DNA of 64,000 bases from Orbaceae bacterium BiB (GCA_036251205.1 CP133958.1:1116001-1180000), one strand, 5' to 3'; shown: positions 8,750 to 17,330, counted from the first letter of the stretch. A program made the numbers and translations. Notes: generated by a model from the sequence alone, not told the origin.

Positions 8750-10453
8750 TTATTTCGTTAACTCAACATGTTGCCGTATTAGCCGAAATACGCGCATGAG
8801 CTTAATAAAGTTTGTATCATCAAGCCCGACTACCCCTGTATTTTCACTGTGTAATCCGGTCAGCAAGCTTATTAAATTCAATAGTGCGTCGTTCTTAATA
8901 CTCAGTGGCAAAGCGTATAGCGTGCTCAATAAATCGATCAGTATCTGAGCTGATGGGCTCGCTGACGAGGATTGAATACACTGAAAACCCAACGCTTCAT
9001 CACTCTGCACGATTAAAAGCTCATCACTGACCGCTTGTACAATTTCAGTAAGCAATAGCCCGATTGCTTTTCGCAATTCATCAAGATGGTTTAGCTCTTC
9101 AGGGATAGACCAAATATCAGAAATAGGATAAAGTGAACCTGCTTGCACCGCAATTGCTTGAATAATCGATTGCCCAGATTCAGGCTCAAGATGATGATTG
9201 TATTGCTCGATAAGCTGTTGTATCTGCGCAAGCCTTGGTGTTGTCTCTACGGATTCACTCATCGGTGGCAAAAAGGATGCGTCCTCTCTTGTCGTATCAA
9301 GGTCTAGGGGATTATGACTGTTTTGTGTCAACTCACTCGAGGTGTTTTTATAATTGTTAGGCGTGGCGTCAGCTGCTAAATTTCGTTGAGTAATATTGTT
9401 CAGTTTTTGTGAGAGCGGCCGCTTGGGCGCACTAATAGCAAGAATTTGATGTTCATCTAACTCAGTATCCAGTGTTTTTAGATTGGCTACCTTGGTTGCA
9501 AATAAACTGGCCTCATCAAAATCAGCGTCTATACGCTCGTCATCAACAGTGGATGGCGCTTCAAGTGAACGCTGCCTTACAAGTTTTTCGGTAAATTCTA
9601 ATTCAATGAGTTCGTAGTGACATTCAAAGATGTTAGCAATTCGACCAATCAATTCATCTTGGTATTTGGTTAAATCAATCTCTTGTGTTTGAGTATTAAA
9701 TACAGATAAAACTTCAACGAACAAATTATCAAAGGTATAGCTTTGTTCAGACCCATGGATACTTTTACTGTGTTTTTGCCACACAGATTTGGCTATTTTG
9801 CGCAAGCGTAAAATTTTTTCGATACTATTTCGACTTAAATTAAAGATAAGGTCAGGGATCACCGGCAATATAAAATTAATCGCTTCTTGCATTTGACTTA
9901 TCGTCGTTTGACTGATGGGATAGCCGTCATGCGTCAACTTTTTGGCAAGTTGTACCTGGGTAAAATTAACCCCCAGTTCTTGGTGATAGATTTCAGCTGC
10001 TTTCATTACCCCTTGCGCACGTTCAATATACTTTAATCTACCGTGTAGATCACTTTCAGCCAGATGCCCTGTTAACGCGATAATTTCACTTTGCCATGGT
10101 CTAAAAAGCGTATGTATTCTAAAAAAACGCTCTTCTTGGGTTTCCTGCCACAGTTCCCATAAAATAGACAAACGTGTATTGCCTCCATTACGAATAATAT
10201 AATGCCCTTCACCGGGTCTTCTGGTTATTTGCGGTGGTGCATCTAGCCCTCTTTCTCTTATTGATGATTTGATTTCCTTATATTTGGGATTACGGGTTGT
10301 TCTTGGGTTATGATCATAGGGTTTGAGTTGCTCAAGTGTCACACTCATTGGCGTATCTACGATAGGATCGGATAATTTATCAACCACACGGCCCGCTTTA
10401 TTGAAGTTATTAGCCAACAGCTGCTCTACATTGTTATTGGTTATTTCAGACAT
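8750..10453 (-). CDS. parB: ParB-family partition protein of an ICE
   Basis: A 567-residue protein with the ParB/Srx nuclease-like N-terminal domain (VTLEQLKPYDHNPRTTRNPKY, then HYIIRNGGNTRLSILWEL, the RNGGNTRL motif standing where chromosomal ParB has GERRxRA) and a KorB/HTH-like segment (TQVQLAKKLTHDGYPISQTTISQM). The long C-terminal region (residues ~300-567) is typical of PFGI-1-class ICE ParB. With ParA it should stabilise the excised element, or historically did. It overlaps the 77-codon upstream gene by one base. The frame is intact over its full length. Confidence 0.87.
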   Translation of the reverse strand: MSEITNNNVEQLLANNFNKAGRVVDKLSDPIVDTPMSVTLEQLKPYDHNPRTTRNPKYKEIKSSIRERGLDAPPQITRRPGEGHYIIRNGGNTRLSILWELWQETQEERFFRIHTLFRPWQSEIIALTGHLAESDLHGRLKYIERAQGVMKAAEIYHQELGVNFTQVQLAKKLTHDGYPISQTTISQMQEAINFILPVIPDLIFNLSRNSIEKILRLRKIAKSVWQKHSKSIHGSEQSYTFDNLFVEVLSVFNTQTQEIDLTKYQDELIGRIANIFECHYELIELEFTEKLVRQRSLEAPSTVDDERIDADFDEASLFATKVANLKTLDTELDEHQILAISAPKRPLSQKLNNITQRNLAADATPNNYKNTSSELTQNSHNPLDLDTTREDASFLPPMSESVETTPRLAQIQQLIEQYNHHLEPESGQSIIQAIAVQAGSLYPISDIWSIPEELNHLDELRKAIGLLLTEIVQAVSDELLIVQSDEALGFQCIQSSSASPSAQILIDLLSTLYALPLSIKNDALLNLISLLTGLHSENTGVVGLDDTNFIKLMRVFRLIRQHVELTK

Positions 10454-10686
10454 CAGTTTCCTCCCTTTTCTGTCGCCGTACTCGTTGGAAATTGAATCAG
10501 TTTTTCTGCGGTATATTGTTTTGTTTCTAATAGGTATGCTGCACTGTAGATACTGGCATGCCCTTTGCGTTTGAGCTGGATATTACCTTTGGGTGATAAT
10601 TTGACCTGCCACCCTTCCTTTAACGCAAAACAAATAAACGCATAGAGTTGTTTATTTTTTGAAGCAGCAAGCTGTTTAGGTATCAT
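10453..10686 (-). CDS. Small conserved-context ICE protein of unknown function
   Basis: A 77-residue basic protein (MIPKQLAASKNKQLYAFICFA...) with no recognised domain. Its first codons overlap the end of parA by 11 bases and its stop overlaps the parB start, so it is almost certainly translated within the partition operon. In related ICEs a dnaB-like helicase gene often lies between parA and parB; none is present here and this protein is far too short to be one. No function is assigned. Confidence 0.7.
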   Translation of the reverse strand: MIPKQLAASKNKQLYAFICFALKEGWQVKLSPKGNIQLKRKGHASIYSAAYLLETKQYTAEKLIQFPTSTATEKGGN

Positions 10687-11533
10687 TGATCACCACCTTG
10701 TCCTGTCGTCCATTCAGACCCTGAAACTGAGTGAAATAGTGTGGAAATAATTCTTGTGCTAAACCGCGCATGGTGTCGATCGCCGCGGGAGCGAGTCTTC
10801 CAGATGGTTTTTTGCGTTCTATACGATGTGCGGGCTGTGCCAGTATCGGCGATTTGGTATAGGCTTCAATCGCAGGGATATAGGTTTTCAATAGCGAGAG
10901 CCCTTGTTGATGTTGAAATAAGGTTTCCAGCATGGTTTTAATTAGCTTGGCATTATTTGAGATGCTGGGTACTCGGTTAATTAATAGATGGATAGTCGGA
11001 ATACTGATCCCCAAGTATTGTAATGGCTGTATCTCTTCAATGAGTTGCAGAGTACCACGGTTAAACTCACGCGCAGCTAATACTTCTGGGGTAATAGGTG
11101 AGAGTAAATGAGTAGAGGCGACAATGGCCATTTCCAGTAGAATACTGCGTGCGCCTTGGGTATCAATAATCACCATGTCATAGTAAGGTTCAAACATCGG
11201 CATGAGATTTTTTAGTCTAAAACGGCCATCAGGAGCATGAAGTAATAAGGTATTTAACTGCCCTTTGTCGTCATTGGAAAAGATTAGGTGAAGATTGTCG
11301 ATGGTAGTATGAGAAACCAATTTGGTTAGCTTAGTTTCATTGGTTGAAATAAACTCATAAATACCGTAGCTTGCGGTATGGGTTAGTTTATAATAACTCG
11401 ATAACGTAGGCTGTATATCTAAATCAATTAAAAGAATTCTCAGCCCTGCATCGGCCATAAAGCCACCCAGATTGGCTGCTATGGTGGTTTTACCCACTCC
11501 CCCTTTGGTAGATATCACTGATAGTACTTGCAT
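10676..11533 (-). CDS. parA: ParA/Soj-family partition ATPase of an ICE
   Basis: A 285-residue ParA ATPase with the deviant Walker A box KGGVGKTT at residues ~10-17, the LLIDLDIQPT box (Walker A') near residue 35 and the Walker B-like VIIDTQGA segment. It drives segregation of the circular intermediate together with ParB. A strong Shine-Dalgarno (AAGGAGGTGTT) precedes the ATG at 11533. It is the second gene after alpA in the minus-strand operon and overlaps the next ORF by 11 bases. No damage is visible. Confidence 0.92.
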   Translation of the reverse strand: MQVLSVISTKGGVGKTTIAANLGGFMADAGLRILLIDLDIQPTLSSYYKLTHTASYGIYEFISTNETKLTKLVSHTTIDNLHLIFSNDDKGQLNTLLLHAPDGRFRLKNLMPMFEPYYDMVIIDTQGARSILLEMAIVASTHLLSPITPEVLAAREFNRGTLQLIEEIQPLQYLGISIPTIHLLINRVPSISNNAKLIKTMLETLFQHQQGLSLLKTYIPAIEAYTKSPILAQPAHRIERKKPSGRLAPAAIDTMRGLAQELFPHYFTQFQGLNGRQDKVVINDT

Positions 11534-11561
11534 AACACCTCCTTATTTTGTTATTCAATAA

Positions 11562-11783
11562 CTAGTTATGTTGTGCTATACGCTCACTGACCCAAGCATT
11601 AATCTCATGTGAACTCCACCCTACCGCACGATCGCCTATTCGGTAGGATCTAGGAAATTTATTATTTTTCATCAACCGATAAATATAACACCGCTTATAA
11701 CCGGTTCTTTTTTCAACCTCAGCAATACGAAGTATACAAGGCATGCCATTAGATGATTGGTGAGTAATGTTTTCTGTATTCAT
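11562..11783 (-). CDS. alpA: AlpA-family transcriptional regulator
   Basis: A short MerR-like winged-helix protein of the AlpA/Cox type (ILRIAEVEKRTGYKRCYIYRLMKNNKFPRSYRIG, then VGWSSHEINAWV). These proteins activate integrase, excisionase or element operons in P4-like islands and ICEs. I chose the ATG at 11783 because GGAG lies 8 bases upstream; the alternative ATG at 11807 has no good ribosome site. The mature form is 73 residues. It is the first gene of the leftward operon alpA-parA-...-parB-DUF2857-STY4528, 28 bases ahead of parA. Its upstream region carries a 12-bp perfect inverted repeat. Confidence 0.85.
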   Translation of the reverse strand: MNTENITHQSSNGMPCILRIAEVEKRTGYKRCYIYRLMKNNKFPRSYRIGDRAVGWSSHEINAWVSERIAQHN

Positions 11784-12069
11784 ACGATATGCTCCATTTT
11801 TAGTCATCGTTATCTTGATAGATGAATAGCCTATTGAATCAGGTCCATTTTTCAGTAATAAATCGAAAATAGTGCTTGTTTTTTATAATGAAGGCTAACA
11901 ATAGAATGTGCATTGTCGTTTTTGCAGGGTTATGTATTAAATGCATTGCTGTGCAAAAAACACATTGCTATGCATAAAAAGCAAAAAGGAATATTTCTTG
12001 ATAATTATTATCTGTCCATCGTTTATAAAAACAATATGCCCAACGATTGGATTAATTTTGGATAAGTTG

Positions 12070-12105
12070 TTTGCGTTTTTTACATACCCATGCAAAAAAC
12101 GCAAA
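12070..12105. promoter_or_regulatory. Perfect 12-bp inverted repeat, probable operator upstream of alpA
   Basis: TTTGCGTTTTTT at 12070-12081 and its exact complement at 12094-12105 flank a 12-base spacer. The core TGCAAAAAAC recurs at 11952-11961 and a near-inverse GTTTTTGCA occurs at 11918-11926. The group lies in the otherwise gene-free 11784-12170 interval between the LysR gene and alpA and resembles a cluster of regulator sites controlling the ICE operon. It is not a terminator: no T-run follows and the stem is AT-rich. The binding protein is unknown; AlpA or the adjacent LysR product are candidates. Confidence 0.55.
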
Positions 12106-12170
12106 TGTAGAGTTAATTGAAAACAACATAAAATCATTTCACATCAGGTCTGATGTAATGTTGAGAGATA

Positions 12171-13055
12171 TTATAAGCAACGAGTTATAAATACATTAAC
12201 TAGCTTTTTAATCGCAATGATTTGTTCACACTGTGTTTCCCAATGCTGCTGATAGATTAGGTAAGTGTCAACCAATAAAGCAGGGACTATATGCCGAGTC
12301 ACTATATGTTGGCTTTGCATATTATGGTACATCGTCTCTGTGACCAGACTGATACCATATCCAGCCATTACCAGGGATTGTAATACACTGTAGGACTGTA
12401 CAAATCGTGTTGTAGAAGGTGAAAATGCTGTGTTATAAATAATTTTATGAAGTAAGGTATCTGGCTGAAATGAGATAAAGGGATATTGTTTTATATCCTC
12501 AAGCGATACCTCGGGCAATGATACTAAGGGATGTCGCTCACATAATAAAGCAATCAGTTTTTCTTGCCATAGGTGTTTAAACACTAAGGCATCCGATTCT
12601 TGACTCGGTTTGTGTAATGATAACGCAAAATGATACTGCCCGCTCTTTAAACCGTATAAGATATTTTGGTAGGATGCTTCGTGAATATTGAGCTGTGTTT
12701 GCGGGTAGTGTTCTTGATAAATACGAAGTAGTTCAGCCACGCGATACCCATCGATGTTAGGTGAAATGGCCAGTTCGATAATGTGTAATTGTTTTTGTTT
12801 AGCCATGTTGATGCGATGATTAATACTGTCAATAAGGTAAAAAATCTGGTTAGTCTCTTGTAATAGCATATGCCCATGCTCAGTTAATTTAAGCTGCCGT
12901 AAATGACGTTCAAATAAACTCATGCCTAGTCGAGATTCTAGGCTCTGTATTGCTCGACTTAGCGATGATTGATCTACATATAGTTTTGCGGCTGCATGCC
13001 CAAAATTAAGCTCTTGCGCAACTACTCTAAAATACTTCAGTTTTTTTAGATTCAT
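12171..13055 (-). CDS. LysR-family transcriptional regulator (ICE-borne)
   Basis: A 294-residue LTTR with the canonical N-terminal winged HTH (NLKKLKYFRVVAQELNFGHAAAKLYVDQSSLSRAIQSLESRLG) and a periplasmic-binding-like effector domain. It lies just upstream of the alpA-parA operon, pointing the same way, with about 390 bases between. LysR genes accompany the integration/partition end of several PFGI-1/ICEclc-type elements, where they control transfer competence; such a role here is inference from position. No neighbouring metabolic operon suggests an effector. The gene looks intact. Confidence 0.85.
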   Translation of the reverse strand: MNLKKLKYFRVVAQELNFGHAAAKLYVDQSSLSRAIQSLESRLGMSLFERHLRQLKLTEHGHMLLQETNQIFYLIDSINHRINMAKQKQLHIIELAISPNIDGYRVAELLRIYQEHYPQTQLNIHEASYQNILYGLKSGQYHFALSLHKPSQESDALVFKHLWQEKLIALLCERHPLVSLPEVSLEDIKQYPFISFQPDTLLHKIIYNTAFSPSTTRFVQSYSVLQSLVMAGYGISLVTETMYHNMQSQHIVTRHIVPALLVDTYLIYQQHWETQCEQIIAIKKLVNVFITRCL

Positions 13056-13409
13056 ACATCCACCTTTATATTTTTACATATTTTTTCCTTTAATAAAGAC
13101 ATGACATTTGTCTTAAACTTACTAACTTTTTATCAATCTGTTAGCAATTCTTTTTATAAGCTATTTTGATAAATATCAATTTATTTTCACTCAGATCATT
13201 AGCTGATTTGAGGATTACTGATATAAAGCAAGGGATAAGTAAACATCTGTGAATAGTGGATTTTAAAATTCATCACAATTCTCTGTTTAGAAATGATTAA
13301 ACACCACTAACACAATTGTATTGGCAGGAGAAAGGGGCGATTATATTTGATAATTTATTATATACGGGTCAAAGCCATTGATGGCAGCAGAAATATTACC
13401 ATTATGACT
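13056..13409. other. AT-rich intergenic gap
   Basis: The interval holds the upstream region of the LysR gene and the downstream region of the zinc-ribbon gene. I see no ORF, RNA gene, hairpin terminator or repeat in it. Confidence 0.5.
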
Positions 13410-13955
13410 TCATTCCATACATTCTTTTAATTCACTTAATAATGTACTAGCATCAATTTTTAAGTTCTTAAAGAAATAGTTGTCCATATCATGATGATGC
13501 CATAATGAATTAATGATTTCATGAGGATCGGTGACCACGTAGTTATGGCCTTGGATTGCCTCGCAATGAAGACAAACATTGGCCATATAATGCTCATTGA
13601 GTGTTTTACTGTACTTCATTTTAACAGTTGGTACATTTAAGCTAAGCAGACGATCAATACTGGAAATATCTCCGACTCCAATCCCATGTAATACGAAAAA
13701 AAATGGATCTAATTCAGAGAGCTCGTAATACAAATAATACGAATAGACCGGCGTTTCTTGCTGACATTTCCAACACTTTTTTTGCCATTGATAAATATTG
13801 ATACCATATTTACGAATGAATTCATAAACTAATTCGGGGATCTTTAACGTTGATTTACAAACTGGATAATGGGAACAACCTGCAAATACCCCATATTTAC
13901 CGTCTCGTATCACATAATGCCCTTCACAGGTTTTACATTGGATAAATTTATTCAT
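13410..13955 (-). CDS. Topoisomerase-type zinc-ribbon protein of unknown function
   Basis: A 181-residue protein. Its N-terminus (CKTCEGHYVIRDGKYGVF, then GCSHYPVC) is a C4 zinc finger of the kind found at the C-terminus of DNA topoisomerase I and in some nucleases. Two more Cys pairs follow (CWKCQQ near residue 62 and CLHCEA near residue 130), so at least two metal sites are likely. The rest is unrecognised and rich in aromatic residues. It stands alone on the minus strand between the LysR gene and the truncated propeller/TPR gene, in cargo position. It could bind nucleic acid; no catalytic motif is seen. Confidence 0.72.
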   Translation of the reverse strand: MNKFIQCKTCEGHYVIRDGKYGVFAGCSHYPVCKSTLKIPELVYEFIRKYGINIYQWQKKCWKCQQETPVYSYYLYYELSELDPFFFVLHGIGVGDISSIDRLLSLNVPTVKMKYSKTLNEHYMANVCLHCEAIQGHNYVVTDPHEIINSLWHHHDMDNYFFKNLKIDASTLLSELKECME

Positions 13956-14190
13956 ATTTATTATTCTAGTTATCTATAACCTACCATTAAATTGCCTTAT
14001 TTATGGCTATTTTGCAATAGTAGTGAGTATAAATAATATTTCCCCTAGAAAAGTAAGTATATTGGAATAAGCTAATCAACTCTAACCTATTATTTTTAGG
14101 GGGGATTACCACACCAGTTTTAGTTGACCATTAAAGTTTGATCTGACCTGCCTCGTTTAAAGAGATACAGGTGTGAGTTGCACAAATAAA

Positions 14191-14976
14191 TTATTTTACA
14201 AAAATTTCTTTTTTCAAAAAAGCTAATTTTCTTTTCACACCAATTTTAGGATTTATTTCTAACGCCTCTTCATATACAGCAATAGCTTTCGAATACTCAC
14301 TTAAAAGTTCATAGGCCAATCCTTGTACTTTTAATGCTAAAGCCTTCCATGATTGATTACTATCAGCCCCAATTTTTCTTGCTTTAATAATAGCATCAAG
14401 GATTTTTCTTGTTTTTTCCAACGGTAAATTAGACTCTTTGAGCATTTCCTCGGCTGTGAAAATGATTACATCATATCTATCTGACTTTAGGCGAGCCTCT
14501 TGAAACTCTTTTATATCAAGAAATATCCCTTGAATATTATAACGAAATTTTCCTATATCATTAAAATTGACGATCAGATATTTTTTCTCTTCATCAAACT
14601 CATAACTATCAGCCCAGCTAACTGGAGATATTGAAAATAATTGTTTGTTATTTTGAACATCAAATAAAAATAATTTATTACCATCTTCATTATCACTATT
14701 AGCTGTTTGGCATACAGCTAAATTTCCTGTTGAAGATAAAGAACTGTTAATAATATTAGCAGAAAAATTTTTATTGAATATAGCATTTCCATGATTATCA
14801 AAAACATAAAAACTACCTGATAGCTCATTATTGAAATGCCAATCTTCTATACTGAAATAACCATTATTTACGACAACCCCATGATTAGGCCGTTCCAATT
14901 GCTTATCGATGGTGATCAAACAATCAGTAAATGAGTTATAAAGAAGGAAACTACCGTTTCCTCTTTCACGGCATCC
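14191..14976 (-). pseudogene. C-terminal fragment of a beta-propeller/TPR-like protein
   Basis: The minus-strand frame ends at 14191 and runs back into IS copy B; the residues encoded above 14976 come from the IS end, so the real N-terminus is lost. The surviving ~260 residues hold a beta-rich part with WD/propeller-like repeats (FYVFDNHGNAIFNKNF, LFLFDVQNNKQLFSIS) and a C-terminal TPR pair (ALALKVQGLAYELLSEYSKAIAVYEEALEINP). No family is recognised. It may be cargo such as an immunity or surface-associated protein, but that is a guess. No continuation is found beyond the IS at 16217. Confidence 0.65.
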
Positions 14977-15045
14977 TGATCCTCGCCAAAAAAATAGACA
15001 AATGTCACCTCTATGATATAAATAAAAATCATAGGAGAACATATC

Positions 15046-15327
15046 ATGGTCAAAAAATTCAGTACTGAGTTCAAACAACAATCAGTTGATTATGCCTTAT
15101 CGAATGCTCATCTTTCGCTAGCCGATATTGCAAATCACCTTGGCATTGGTCAATCAACCCTTGATAGATGGGTAAGGCAAATCAATCCAGGTAAAACCAG
15201 TAAACGCGAGTTAACGGCTGAGCAGCAAAAAATTATCGCTCTAGAAAAAGAAAATAAAGAACTGAAAATGGCGAATGAAATCCTAAAAAAGGCGCATGTG
15301 TACTTCATCAACCATCCAAGTCGGTGA
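15046..15327 (+). CDS. IS3-family transposase OrfA, copy B
   Basis: A 93-residue HTH_Tnp_1 protein (MVKKFSTEFKQQSVDYALSN, then LADIANHLGIGQSTLDRWVRQI) with a C-terminal leucine-rich zipper (IIALEKENKELKMANEILKK). The slippery sequence AAAAAAG at 15285-15291 allows a -1 shift; the -1 frame is open from there into orfB. Intact and of normal length. Confidence 0.92.
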   Translation: MVKKFSTEFKQQSVDYALSNAHLSLADIANHLGIGQSTLDRWVRQINPGKTSKRELTAEQQKIIALEKENKELKMANEILKKAHVYFINHPSR

Positions 15328-16199
15328 AGTACAAGTATATGAAACTGTATTTATCGTCGTATCCGGTACGTTTAACCTGTTGCCTATTAAACGTCAGCGT
15401 GCCCGGTTATTACGCTTGGTTAAAACGCACACCGAAATCACAGCCGCTGATTGATAACGTCAAGGCACTCTATTGGCGGCATAAAGCGCGTTTGGGTGCA
15501 CCAAGCTTAGTACACGATATCCGAGATGAGGGCTATGATGTCTCAGAAAGAACAGTAAGTCGAGTATTACAAAAATTAGGCTTACGAAGTAAAGTCGCCC
15601 GTAAATTTAACTATCTAGCAGCGCCAAGCCTATCTCATGATGTAGCGCCAAATACATTAGATAGACAGTTTAATCCTGATAAACCGAATCGTGTTTGGGT
15701 GACCGATATCACGTATATCAAAACCGGTGAAGGCTGGCTATACCTTTGTGTGATTATTGATTTATTCGGGCGAAAAGTGATTGGACGACAAACGAGCTCG
15801 CGGATTGATAGGCACTTAGTCTGTAACACACTCAAAAATGCCTTATTCCGTCGTCAGTTTCCAAAGGGTGTATTACTTCACAGCGACCGAGGAAGCCAAT
15901 ATTGCAGTGCTGATTTTAAGCGATTATTGTTACAGTATGGACTTAGTCAAAGTATGAGTCGAGCAGGCAATTGTTGGGATAATGCGGTAGCTGAAAGTTT
16001 TTTTCATACATTAAAAACGCACATTATTCATGGTTGTGATTACAAAACTCGGGAGGATGCGAATAAAGCCCTATTTGAATATATTGAAATCTATTATAAT
16101 CGTGTTCGTCGTCATTCAACTAATGGTTGGATATCGCCTCAGCAATATGAAAATCAGTATTATCTAAATAACACATTTATAGAGGCGAGCACTGTCTAA
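15324..16199 (+). CDS. IS3-family transposase OrfB, copy B
   Basis: A 291-residue frame with the full DDE core: D in RVWVTDITYIKTG, D in VLLHSDRGSQY and E in NCWDNAVAESFFHTLKT, ending with the usual YYNRVRRHSTNGWISPQQYE segment. It overlaps orfA by 4 bases and is most likely expressed as an OrfAB fusion through the frameshift site in orfA. No stop or deletion is seen, so it could be functional. Confidence 0.92.
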   Translation: MKYKYMKLYLSSYPVRLTCCLLNVSVPGYYAWLKRTPKSQPLIDNVKALYWRHKARLGAPSLVHDIRDEGYDVSERTVSRVLQKLGLRSKVARKFNYLAAPSLSHDVAPNTLDRQFNPDKPNRVWVTDITYIKTGEGWLYLCVIIDLFGRKVIGRQTSSRIDRHLVCNTLKNALFRRQFPKGVLLHSDRGSQYCSADFKRLLLQYGLSQSMSRAGNCWDNAVAESFFHTLKTHIIHGCDYKTREDANKALFEYIEIYYNRVRRHSTNGWISPQQYENQYYLNNTFIEASTV

Positions 16200-16221
16200 T
16201 ATTTTGGCGAGGATCAAGCTT

Positions 16222-16870
16222 CTAATTTTGAATTTTAGGCGCAATTTGGGTAATAGTATCCCATTCTTGAAATTGATGAGAGGCTAAAGTCCGAAAAGTT
16301 TTGGCTGAACATAACTACCTGACGCAATTGAAAATAATCGTAGATATTGCCAAAACACAATAAAAAAATTGCGCCTGTTTTACTGATTTAAATTGACACA
16401 TTTTCTTTTCTCATAGTCTTGTTTGCTGATGTGAACTTTCAGCACGATTGTTTTCATATTGTTGGGTAACATGTGGAGTTTTAGAAAGTATAGTTTTAAT
16501 GAGTATAATATAGTTTTTAAGCTTATCGATGATTGTCTCGGTGATAGATCTGCTTTATGCTTTTCCTCACCTTTTAAATAAACCGTTGCGCTGCTTTTCT
16601 ATCTCTTTTTTCTTGAACTAATACATCAATCGTTTGACCATTTTGGTCAACAGCATGCCATAGATAAACAAACTTGCCATTGATATTACAAAAAAATCTC
16701 ATCAAGATAAACATCATTACCATAATACTTCGCTTTTTGATGTTTTTAGAATAAAGCGCACCAAACTTCACACACCAATAACAAATAGATTCATAAGCAA
16801 CCAAGATACTTTTCCCATCATAATAAGTTCAATATCACGGTAGGGGAAAAAGATAATATAGCTATACACA
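16222..16870 (-). pseudogene. IS6-family transposase remnant with several frameshifts
   Basis: Translating the minus strand in changing frames recovers the order of an IS6/IS240-type DDE transposase: YRDIELIMMGK, then VAYESICYWCVKFGALYSKN, GNDVYLDEIF (catalytic Asp), GKFVYLWHAVDQNGQTID, RDRKAAQRFI, NNMKTIVLK/YENNRAESSHQ, KSVKQAQFFYCVLAIS and EWDTITQIAPK to a TAG at 16222. At least two frame changes and further in-frame stops are needed, one of them in a poly-T run after YLDEIF. It is inactive. IS copy B ends 5 bases downstream, so this is an older insertion later joined or invaded. Confidence 0.78.
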
Positions 16871-17047
16871 ATAACTAATAATGGAGGACTGATAGCGCTG
16901 ATATTGATATATTTTGTTGGTTTTCATCACTATAATAATATAAAACATCGGTTAACTTTATGCTATTAATTCGAAAATCCTAAAAAGATAGAATTATCTG
17001 AGATATTGTTTTTTACTCTGTATCTGTTATTATTTCACAGCGTTATA

Positions 17048-17070
17048 AATTTAGTACACTTTCTAGTACA
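17048..17070. repeat. Direct repeat left of the attachment core (possible integrase arm site)
   Basis: AATTTAGTACACTTT followed by CTAGTACA. It matches 21 of 23 bases with the repeat at 17308-17330. The pair flanks the tRNA-Gly attachment core, one copy about 55 bases to the left of it. This layout suits arm-type binding sites for the DUF4102-like N-terminal domain of the integrase, but function is inferred from position alone. Confidence 0.6.
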
Positions 17071-17124
17071 CCTAATTATATAGCGTAAATAATATTTATT
17101 AATAACAGCAGGTTATATATAAAA

Positions 17125-17147
17125 TTCGAGTCTCGTTTCCCGCTCCA
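17125..17147 (+). other. Attachment-site core: 3' end of tRNA-Gly(GCC) without the rest of the tRNA
   Basis: The 23 bases starting TTCGAGTCTCGTTTCCC and ending CGCTCCA equal, as I recall it, the T-loop-to-CCA end of bacterial tRNA-Gly(GCC) (E. coli glyV type). The bases upstream do not form the remaining arms, so this is a displaced tRNA 3' end of the kind left at the end of an integrated island. ICEclc is known to use the 3' end of tRNA-Gly. A P4-type integrase begins about 300 bases downstream. The intact tRNA gene is not in this window. Confidence 0.75.
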
Positions 17148-17307
17148 TTTTCATCCTTAAAGTCAATATTTTCTTTAAGATTCAATTGGTTAGACTATAA
17201 AATCAAATATAAAAAAGTCGCTTCATTTTTTGTTTTATTTTCTTTATCTCTCTGTTTTTATTCATTTTATTTTTCATCAATGCTGTTTTTGCTATTCCAG
17301 CCTTATT

Positions 17308-17330
17308 AATTTAGTACACTTTTTTGTACA
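17308..17330. repeat. Direct repeat right of the attachment core (possible integrase arm site)
   Basis: AATTTAGTACACTTT followed by TTTGTACA, 21 of 23 bases identical to the copy at 17048-17070. It lies between the attachment core and the integrase start, about 120 bases upstream of the ATG at 17451. It may be an integrase arm site or part of the int promoter control. Confidence 0.6.

Larger units (their letters stand above)
14977..16216 (+). mobile_element. IS3-family insertion sequence, copy B
   Basis: Terminal inverted repeats begin TGATCCTCGCCAAAA at 14977 and are mirrored at 16216 (TGATCCTCGCCAAAA when read inward), continuing with an imperfect ATTAGACA match. The element contains overlapping orfA and orfB on the plus strand. 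Flanks (TCC to the left, AGC to the right) do not form a direct duplication. The left end interrupts the propeller/TPR gene and the right end lies 5 bases from the stop codon of an IS6-family pseudogene, so the surroundings have been rearranged. It is different in sequence from copies A and C. Confidence 0.9.

Noticed and set aside
10453-10686. Small ORF considered as a dnaB fragment
   Set aside because: No helicase motif is present and the overlaps with parA and parB argue for a complete small gene.
14099-14104. G6 run near the propeller/TPR fragment
   Set aside because: Short and downstream of a broken gene; not a likely contingency locus.
17101-17160. Considered as a complete tRNA-Gly gene
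   Set aside because: Only the T-loop-to-CCA end is present; the upstream bases cannot form the T-stem, anticodon or D arms.
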